A stretch of DNA of 10,322 nt, taken from Tetmemena sp. SeJ-2015 (lineage: Eukaryota > Ciliophora > Spirotrichea > Sporadotrichida > Oxytrichidae). Numbering within the stretch: the stretch's first letter is position 1; the number at the start of each line of letters is the position of its first letter. The stretch spans positions 1-10,322 of the forward strand of contig JAJKFJ010001115.1 in assembly GCA_027382625.1 (NCBI GenBank), given 5' to 3'. Below, one piece after another: positions 1 through 9,000 of the stretch. Below the pieces are notes generated by a model. The model made no database searches. It was given only the letters and a program-made list of their open reading frames with translations, and was not told the DNA's origin. The translations under genes were made by a program, and so were the position numbers.

Positions 1-3000
1 TTGGGGTTTTAATCCATTAGCAACAAAGTTGCAAACCATTCGCCAGTTTGAAATTACCGTTAGACCTGAGAACACTCGAAAATCCATCGGGAGTATTGTT
101 CGAATGTCCCATCTAATTTACACCGCTGTATTTGGTAACATACAAATCGTTTTAGCCTTTTAACGTTATCATACTGCGAACAATCATCGCCAGGTATTTT
201 CATTGGCTTGAGATGCTGTAATTAAGTTATTATCAACTCGCCTTCGCTAAATAAACCTTACCGAAACATCCGTTGCAAATGGTTTTTTGCGCATCTGATT
301 GTAACACAAAATGGCGTTTCATTGCTACTTGCGCAACACCTTGGCAAGTACCTTCAGTTTGTCTGTGCAAATTGCAGGTTCAGTGGCATCACGATACAAC
401 GGGGCCGTTATCCTGCCCAAGTTTTTTCCCGTTGTCATTCACCGATAGAATAGCATCATTATTCACATCGGGGAATGAAAAGCCACTTATTATATCCGTT
501 GCAATAGAAAATCTGCAGTGGCAAAACCTTGGCTATTCACATAAAGGTATATCAGTAGGATGTTCTGCCTGAGGACTTACCGTACTGGTAGTAGAACATA
601 TACCATCGTAATGGTATATGTACGAGGGGTGCCATCCATAGGCATAGTATACCACATTTGTGCCAAGTGCAGCATTTGGAAGTAACAACTCGCTGCCTGC
701 AGGAGGACTAACAGAAAAGGGTTTTGAGCTACCTCCGCAAAGCTAAAAATTTGCTATCAGCACACTGTCGCCGTTTGTAAAGTTACATCCCTCAACCGAT
801 ACGGTAGCTGTTATTGCGGGATTAAAGAAATAAGGGGCATCATCTTCGCTTATACATGTACCATTAGTTACTGTCCAAACGGTATTGTTTTTAACCCATA
901 GCTATCAGCGGTTACTGTTGCATCATAATCTGCATTGCTAGGAGAGAAGATAGAAGACGAGCCGCCAATTCGCTCCAAACACCAGTTCCTGTTGCTTGCA
1001 ATTGCACAGTTAGCGCTCCACATACGTTTAACAAAAATCTTGACCTGCGTCTGCTTCTTTCTATATATCTATTTAGATACTTGGGGAGCCCGCATTTTGA
1101 ACACCACAAGCATTGGGAGCATAAAATCGTATATACCAGCAAACACTACTAGGAGATTGGATATCTAAAAGGATTCTGTAAAGAAGATGTAAAACCATTT
1201 GGTCCAGTCCAAGACCATAGCACATCGCCTGGGGTTTATGGCTGCACCAATATTTGCTGGCACTTAAAAAAAAAGTATCTGATTCACAAAAGTTGTGTTT
1301 ACTAGAAATTTGCTACTAAGCCAATTACATTGGGGTGAATATTCACATTAATACTTGAAGCATTTAACTGTATTACAAGGCATTACTTGCCGTTACAGTA
1401 TAAATGCCTTCATCTGTTGCTTCAAAAACTGTTGCTCTCAAAACACTTATTCCGTTAGCGGTATAAGTGTTCGGGCCACTCCACTGATAAGAAACAAAAC
1501 TACCAGAAGAAACACTTGCAGCCAAATTTTAAATCTAGCCTTCGCATACGGGCTATTTGTACTTACCTTTAATCCAGAATGGTTTCATGAAAAAAAAGAA
1601 CCCGGATTGCTTTTTTAACCCGCTTGGCATGCATTTTTAAAACCCGCTTATAGCTTCCAGCTTCCAAACTTGTCCCTTATAAGGGTTTAAAATGTAAAAC
1701 CCATAGTATTGTTTTTTATCAAAACCCCACCGCCTACAGAAATTCGACCATTTTTTTGCCTTTGATATGTAAGGCCAAAACCCAGAAAGGGGCCCAAACT
1801 GATTGAGGCAAACACCTGAACCTGAGCAAACAGAAAACTGGCGCATTTTGGTTTTGCCCAGTAATAACTGAGTAAGAAAAATTTAAAAGTGTAGTAGAAA
1901 AAGCGGTGGCAGGTTTTACTGTTGTTTGAGATGTTGTCTACTTAAGCAAAATCCATTACTTTTCCCATGATGTATGATAAGAAATAAACATAAAATAAAA
2001 AAATTAATTTTAATTTAAAAAAAAGGGGTTTAATTTTTTTACTTTTTTTTAAAGGTAAACAATTTTTTACGCCCTCACTTGAAGTTGCAAAAACCATTTA
2101 ATTTACTGCGGGTATTAGGTCCCCCTTGCCACATATTAAAAATAGAAAATCGCCCAGCAACATTTAAAGGTCTAAATGAATTAAAAATCTCTTAAAAATA
2201 TACTTCTTTCCCAACCCTGAGAAATTTTATGGATGGGTCCTTAAAAAACCCCATTCCCGGGTTTAGTACTGTCCCATATACTCTGCTGCTCCCCCAAAAA
2301 AACCCATTTTATTTTAATTTTGAAAAAAGGAATTCCATTTAGTACATTTTATTTGGCGAATCCATTGCGTTTGAAGTAAAACTATTAAAACAAATAAAAA
2401 TTCGAATTAAAATTGCTTTACCGGGAAACAATGCTTTTAAAACTTTTCCCTTTTATCTCCATCCATTTTTCTTTTGCGGGGGCTGGAAACAGTTGGTATT
2501 GTTGCTCAATCCAAATTACAGTGGTGGTTCCCCTTAGCTGACGTTTGAAAAACTTCGGTAGAGCCCAAAGAACCAAATTTGCCTGCACATTATGGTTTTT
2601 TGGTTTAGCAAAAAAAGAAATTTGTTTGGTTTTAAATAGGGTTTTTCAACTGGAACTTCAAATTTAAGGGTTTAAAATTTAAACTTTATGATGTTCATTT
2701 GGGTTTCTAAAAAGGGGGTTCAAAGGGATCACAAGGGAAATATAAACGGGCTTTAAAATTTGAGTATATCCAAAAGGTTTGCGCTTCCCCCCTCTTGGTC
2801 TAACTCTATAATATTTGGAATATTTGGGTTTTTCGCCGTGTTATGGGGGTGTTTTTGTAACTCTTTTAAGTATTAGTTTTTTAATACTTGGGCAAATTTA
2901 AACCCCCCCTCCCCTTTTGAAATTCTAAAATTTATATCCAAATGGCGCCCGTTAAAACTGCTCCAAGTTTCATCCCTAAAATGGGTTGTTGTTGCAGGGG

Positions 3001-6000
3001 GCCAATCGTGCATTCACAAAAGTTACTTTGGGTTTTTATTATTAACAGTTACTATATTGGGTTTTGCCCTTTTCAAATCAAATCACATTACAAGCTTTGT
3101 TGCAAAAGGGCTGTGCTACTTTTTTAAATGAGGCGGGTTGAATACGGAAAAAAAAAGCCCAAAAAAAGCAGAAAGGCGAGTTTAAAACCAGTACCATCCC
3201 CCAAAAAAGGCCTCCGCTAGATATAGATATTAAAACTACCAGTGATTTTACTCCCGGTACCTGTAGCTGAAACAGATAAATTTATAGCAGACCCATTACA
3301 AGAAGAAGTGCTCCAAAATACCCCATTTGCTGTTGGGGTAATAATGGTGTTAAAATCTGAAAACTCATCGCAGCCCAAATCGGCGTCAAGGGATCTCTAG
3401 GATCCCCATCAAATCTCAAAAACCCGATGATATGTTGTCCCTTTATTCCTTACAAAAAAAACGATAAGGTGAGTTAGGGGGCATTTTTAAATGCAATTTC
3501 CCTGTTGATGTCGAAACAAAAAATCAGTAGCATTACTGTGTAGCACAAAGTACCATTCTTTATAGTAGGGTAACCTATTCGCATCACCACCAGTAGTAGT
3601 TTTCCAGTTGGCAAAAGTTCTATCCCAGCTGAATACCCACCCAACGGCCAACCTGATTTGCATTTCTTGTAACAATGAAAATTTTAGTCGCTATTTAGCC
3701 AAAAGCAGATACAGAATTTCCCTTTTGTAAGTTACCCAAATTTCAAAATTATTTGTACTGCCGCCTTTTCATTGAAAAAGATGTTATTGTTAACGTTACC
3801 GGGAAAATTTCAAACTTGATTTTGGTAAAGGCTATAAAGCATAGCTGAAATTTTTTGGGGCCCATGATAAAGTACCCCCGATATAAATTGAAATTTTAAA
3901 AAATACCCCTTTGTTGCCCTTGTACTGTCCAATCTTGATACCCAAAAAAAAATGGGTACCTTTAGGAAAACAAGCTATTGTTTACATACGACATTGTTTT
4001 TTATTGCCCCAAATTCCCCAGCAAAATTGCTGTTACCTCGGGGGCAGAACACTGAATTTTTGTTCAAATCATAAACATAGTTTTTTTCTATATACCAGAT
4101 GCACTTGAACTTTTTCTCCCCCCAAAACCAAAACCCAAACCCTAGACCCTAGTTGAATAGCCTGAGATTTTACATGTATGTTGTAGCCCTTAAATTATTC
4201 ACAGTATTGCCTGACAAAACATTTCCAATGTATTACTCATAGAGAAATACATGTAATCCCAAACCATTGCATCTGGAGATACACCAGGATTGGATAAACG
4301 GCTAGCTGTAAATAAATTTGCCACTGTATTATTTGTAAGCGTTATCTTACCCGATGGTCTGTTTAAGTATGCCACACATTGTGATATTGATTGCTACCAT
4401 GTTGTATACCAGTTGTGTAGTGATAAGTCATATACCCACCAATACACCACCAATATTAGTAATGGTATTATTACTGATTATTACTTCATCATTAGGAGCT
4501 TGATCCAAATTCCTAAAAGTTGCTGAGTTAGCAGTAATATCAGTAGCATCGCCATTGCCATAATTAACTATACTATTTTCAGAAGTGCTACCGCTATCGT
4601 ATTGTTCGAAATCACAAAACCCATCCATACTCATTCCTTACACCTATAAAGTTGTATATATCAATCCATTTAAAGTCATGTTTGAAATAGTATTGCCTAT
4701 TATCTGAGTACCAGCATAAGGAGACGCCTCCATTCAAGGTATTAATTGCAACAATCTCCCATCGCTATGGTTGTTATTCCAAGTTCCTGTAATATCAGGA
4801 TTAGGTAAAGCATTTCCTCCTTTATCTTGTTATAAGATATACTGTGACTCCGCCTTTTCCTGTTTGTAATATGATAGGATACTGAAAATATGAAGGAAAT
4901 TAATCGGTTCAAAAATTGAGTTCCCTATAATATTTATACTATCACCAAAGCCAGCTCCACTATTATTTTAAATTTAAAGTTTACTGCGGCCATTTATAAA
5001 GTTAAATAACGCGTTATTCGAAAATAGTGATGTTTGATTTTAGGGGCACACTACTAGCAGTTGCGCCGCGCCATATATCAATTGTGCAGGAGCATTTGTA
5101 GATTTTTGAGCTAATCAGATCTGTTTCAAATAAAGTTACTATCAAATAGTAATATATCGAATTGCTTGTCCCGTGCCGCCTATACCCGCAAAAGATATAG
5201 TTCCCGGGCCAAACCTGTAGTAGCTTGGCTATTACCTTCTATAGTACTTTCTTAAATCGTAATAATTCTCAGTAGCACCACTTCCCACACCATTAAAGAA
5301 AAACACGGGGTGTGTTCTGAACTGCCTAAAAAGGAAGTAATTACTTGTTCCATTATAAGCACCATCAAATGTTACTCTTTTCGCACCAATCAACGCTATC
5401 ATTGGCTACTGCCTGTGATGGTTATCTGGCGAACTACAGTTGGCTCGGCCTAATCAATACACTATAGCCTGTTCCGCAATATTCAGGTAAAAACTCCTAG
5501 TGGCTGATAAGCGCGTTCTATTTACATCGCTTTTTCACCTCTACAGTAAGGTTTCCATTTAAGCCGCGGTTTTAAGAGCATAGAACAAACCAATGGCCCA
5601 TTAAATGTTGTATAAGTCCCAAACCTGTACCTACAGTTACAGTGCCCGACAAGGGGTCTTGGAATGATAGTACACCTGCAATGGTTAAAGCAAAGTTTGG
5701 CGGAGTAACTACTGTTGCAACATTGCTTGCAACGGAGTATTGTTACTTTGCTGAGAATATCCAACATTGAAAACAGGTGCATCATCCTGTGCTACAAAAT
5801 AATACTCGAATTGATCACCTTGCACAACCGTCGCGCCTAATAAAGCATAGTCAACTACAAAATTCCATGTACTAACATTGCTATTGCCCGATACAAACGT
5901 TCCTTCGATAGAAGGGTACGCCCCCCAAGCATTTACACCCGAACCGGCAGATTTGCGTATGTACATGCGCGGTTTATTGTTAGTAAGCGAAATGCCCGTA

Positions 6001-9000
6001 TGTATATCAGTAACTGTAACTTGAATGCTTGCAGGTTAAACATTACAAATGTCCTGCGTAGGAATAGGAGTGGAAGTAATAACAGGAGGAAATATATCTA
6101 GCATTACGAACAAGCCTGCATCCGCACCTATATCAGTTGGCGTATTTATATTCCTTAATCTCCTTTCAAAGTCATCTACTATATAACCAATATTTATACC
6201 ATTACCTTCTGCTATGGTAGGGCTTTGTATATGCAAGTTTGGCACAGCCGCTAATGGTGCAACAAATTTGGTGCACCTACTAGCGAGTTAGCATCTTGAC
6301 CCGAAGAGGCACTACTCCATGAGTTAAGAGTTGTATAATCAACAGCTGGGCTACTGGTTCCAATTAATATACCATTTGCATTTGGAGCATATACAATATT
6401 GTAATCACTAATAATAGAAGCAGTGGTATTAGTAAAGTACATAGCACCATAGTGCTTGCCTGTTCGCCACTACGCTCATTAACAAATATGTTTTTTGCGA
6501 ACTGTATCTTGATTGGTAGAGTTTTTCCTGAAGGCAAAAGTATTCGATGCGCCAGATGATGCAGCACCGCCTACATACACACTATTAAAGTAAATGCGTG
6601 TGCTATACGCACCATCTTTCAATATACCATTTACAACACTAGCGTCAGCAATGGCATTGCCCCTAGCATCGTAACCAAGCGCACCATGTTTTAGTAGCCA
6701 CACATACCCAGCTTAAATGTAAACAGTAATGGTTGCACCGCTACAGCATTCGACTGTAAGTTGTATACAAAATTCTTACTTATATTGGCTACACCAGTAG
6801 TAGCCTGGTAATTAATACCAGTAACAACTGGTGTGCCTGTGGCAGCGCCATTCAACAAATTATAAACCGTATTACCTGTTATGTTATTTGCAAACGCTCC
6901 GTTTATCAATGATATACCTGCTACAGAAGAAGCACTACCAACACCAGCACTTGCACTATAGCCAGTTATATTTATTACAGTATTACCTGTTATGTTATAG
7001 TAGGCATTACCACTAGCCCAAATACCCGATGCTTGTTGATTTGCCGTATTGGCAGTAGCATTCAAGTTGCTTATGTTAGAAATAGTATTGTTGCTAATAA
7101 CAGGAGCATAGGTGGCCGCAACTACTGCCGTTATACCGCTCGCAGATGAGGCCGTTGATACAGCGCCACCTCTTACCATTATACTGTGTGGTACATTAGT
7201 ACTACCTATTGGTTGTTTACTATTGTATCGTTACCAGCCGTAGTACTTACGCCTATCAAGTTAATAGCATTGCTAGATGTGCCTACAGCTTTAATACCAG
7301 CTATGGTATTACCATCTATTTTTGTAGCAGTAACGCTCTCCGTTTTTATACCGTTTACAGTACCGCCGTTAGCGGTAATGCTTACCGCTATAGATGCAGT
7401 ATCTGTAATAGAACCAATATTATTACCTATTACATTCACCCAGCTAGGTGTACCTACATATATACCCGAAAAGGCATTACTACCAGTAGCAATATTTGTA
7501 CTTGCTATCGACACATTCTTTATGCTGTTACCTAATACCGTTGATAGGGTAGAAGCTATTGAAGCCACATGTATACCCGCATACTGCATAGTTGTAGCGC
7601 TAGTGTATGCCATGGTGCCATTGCCTAAAGCATCTACTCCACCTATTTGGTTACCTGTAATATTGAAGCCACCAGCCGTAGTATTATTTATGCGGATACC
7701 TGTATGCAGCACAGCACCTACGCCGTTCGCGCAACCGTTTGATATATTCCTATTGCTAGTTATATTAAAGCTATTGTTACCTGTATTACCAATATAGCAG
7801 AAGAAGCTATACTTGCACTGTAGTTATCATAAATATTACAATCGGCAATAGTTACATCGTTGTTATCGCGGCTTGTTGTGCCTTATTGCCAATACACCGT
7901 AAGTAGGGTAGTTAGTATTGTAGGCTTTTATATCGCAAGTAGTTATCGAAATATTATCGTTACCCGTGCCTGAAGTAGCAGCGGCGCCTATAGTAACCAC
8001 ACCATGGGTAGTGCTGTTGGCTCCACCTTCTAGTATACAGTTATTGATAGTAATACAGTTGCATCATTAGTTAAATTTATAGTAGAAGCGCTGGCACCCG
8101 CTAGTGTATTGCTAAACTTCAAATACTTGTTTGTACCTGAGCCACCATTAAATATTACTCTATCTGCACCATTTATACGAAACAGACCTGGGTTGCTACC
8201 ACTAGTACCCGATACCGAGCGCAATACGTAGCATCTGGTTCGATAGTTACTGTATATCCACCTAGGCCGTTTTCATTCCATTGGTTCAAGGCTACGTTAC
8301 CATCTTCAATTGTTATATCAGATACAACGCGTAATATTAAGTTGCCATTAAGAGCAGGCACTTGATTGATAGCATTGAAAACACCCACATTGGTGGTAAA
8401 TACTCCATAATTACCACCTGTACCTACTGTAACTACACCACTACATGGTAGTAAAACGAAGTAATTTAGGGTGCCCGTTGTAGGGAAATTTGCAGAAGTA
8501 AGTGCTACGCCTGCTACAGGTGCAGCCAAAGCAAGCGTGCCCGAATTAACAGTAGTATTGGCTGATGCATCTTGCGCTATTACAAAATACTGGATACTAT
8601 CATTGGCATGTGGTCCTCCATACAACAGGTTGAAATCAAGATTGAACGAAAGGGTGATGTTGTGTTAGTTGCCACAACATACTTCAACCTTGTGTAGCCG
8701 ATGTGTTTCCATTATATGTATTTGCATCGGTAGTACGTTTGAAATATATTCTGGGCGCAGTGTTACCTACTGTACTTACAGAGACGTTATCGGTAATAGT
8801 AGCCGAAACTGCGTAAGCATATCGTTACAAGCATTAGTATATGCTGTGTAGCTTATACTTGGTGGTAGTATATCTTGTGGTAAAAACTGACCTGCATCCG
8901 CACCTATATCTGTTGGGTATTCAAGCTCTATCATCGCCATCAAATCATCGTTTTTGTGCTTTTTATTTTAAAACCCGCAGCCTCGGCGCAGTTGGGCTTT

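Larger units (their letters stand above)
1..3360 (-). other. C-terminal-ward array of Ig-like and PKD-like domains (degraded reading)
   Basis: Past the last DLGCDEF motif the domain type changes. Recognisable pieces in protein order are SSCNGSAINLSVSATGTGS, CSGSGV.LN..GPLSGF, SYQWSGPNTYT with EGIYTVTASNA, LWSWTGPNGFTSS with PNACGVQNAG, CGALTVQLQATGTGVWS, SNADYDATVTADSYG and WTVTNGTC. These are the alternating Ig-like and PKD-like modules of gliding/adhesin proteins of Bacteroidota. Long homopolymers and dense frame changes prevent domain counting. The protein continues past position 1, and no type IX sorting domain can be seen. Confidence 0.65.
3361..6110 (-). repeat. Module C: third Ig-like plus beta-helix repeat unit
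   Basis: The landmarks repeat those of module B: DIFPPVITST, then KPRMYIRKSAG and YYFVAQDD (Ig-like domain), SGTVTVGTG, LNGNLTVEVKSDVN, IGAKRVTFDGAYNGTSNYF, TIEGNSQATTG, beta-helix rungs (INIIGNSI, IIGNTISNM, VIISNNTITNI, ITLTNNTVANL, LSGNTVNNL), an NYVYDLNKNSV stretch, NNIFFNE, an SDYN remnant, FANWKTTTGGDANR, and the closing RFDGDPRDP..DADLGCDEF. Sequence quality falls from right to left. The final motif uses Cys-Asp-Glu-Phe where modules A and B have Ala-Asp-Ala-Gly, which is closer to the common DIGADEF form. Module C is therefore the terminal repeat before the domain type changes. Confidence 0.7.
6111..8886 (-). repeat. Module B: complete Ig-like plus beta-helix repeat unit
   Basis: This is the best-preserved module. 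In protein order it holds: a linker with DILPPSISYT; an Ig-like domain with APRIYFKR and the terminal YFVIAQD; a connector with CSGVVTVGTGG, ALNGNLILRVVSD and GGYTVTIEPDAT; the RINGADRVIFNG motif; a long right-handed beta-helix rich in GNTI/NNTI rungs (about 7800 to 6700); the YSTRIYFNSV block; KNIFVNERSG; SDYNIVYAPN; GQDANSLVGAPN; and the closing VDDFERRLRN..PTDIGADAG. This order is the usual one in Bacteroidota proteins of the 'VTIDG...SDYN...DIGADEF' type. Only about ten frame breaks are present across 2.8 kb, and the homologous reading can be followed through most of them. Confidence 0.75.

Noticed and set aside
273..572. A 99-codon plus-strand open frame with many Cys.
   Set aside because: The minus strand carries readable pieces (for example DVNNDAILSVNDNG) continuing the Ig/PKD array; the Cys- and Ser-rich text looks like antisense.
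1980..2060. A/T-rich stretch that could be taken for a promoter or terminator.
   Set aside because: It lies in the region of densest homopolymer inflation, has no hairpin stem I can see, and sits inside the presumed coding array.
5522..5785. A minus-strand frame of 87 codons rich in Cys.
   Set aside because: Only FGTYTTFNGPL near its middle matches the module C connector; the rest is a wrong-frame reading over the real fragments at 5572-5736 and 5709-5966.
6831..7535. Apparent DNA-level short repeats (runs of ttacctgttat, gtattacc and similar) that might suggest a repeat array.
   Set aside because: They encode the recurring GNTI/NITGNTV rungs of the beta-helix; spacing is irregular and there are no conserved repeats with unique spacers, so it is not a CRISPR array.
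7186..7797. A 203-codon open frame on the plus strand, hydrophobic and Val/Ile/Pro-rich, looking like a membrane protein.
   Set aside because: It is the exact antisense of the beta-helix frame at 7206-7823. Complementing Asn/Thr/Gly/Ile-rich codons gives Val/Ile/Pro/Leu-rich text. No homologous motif was seen.
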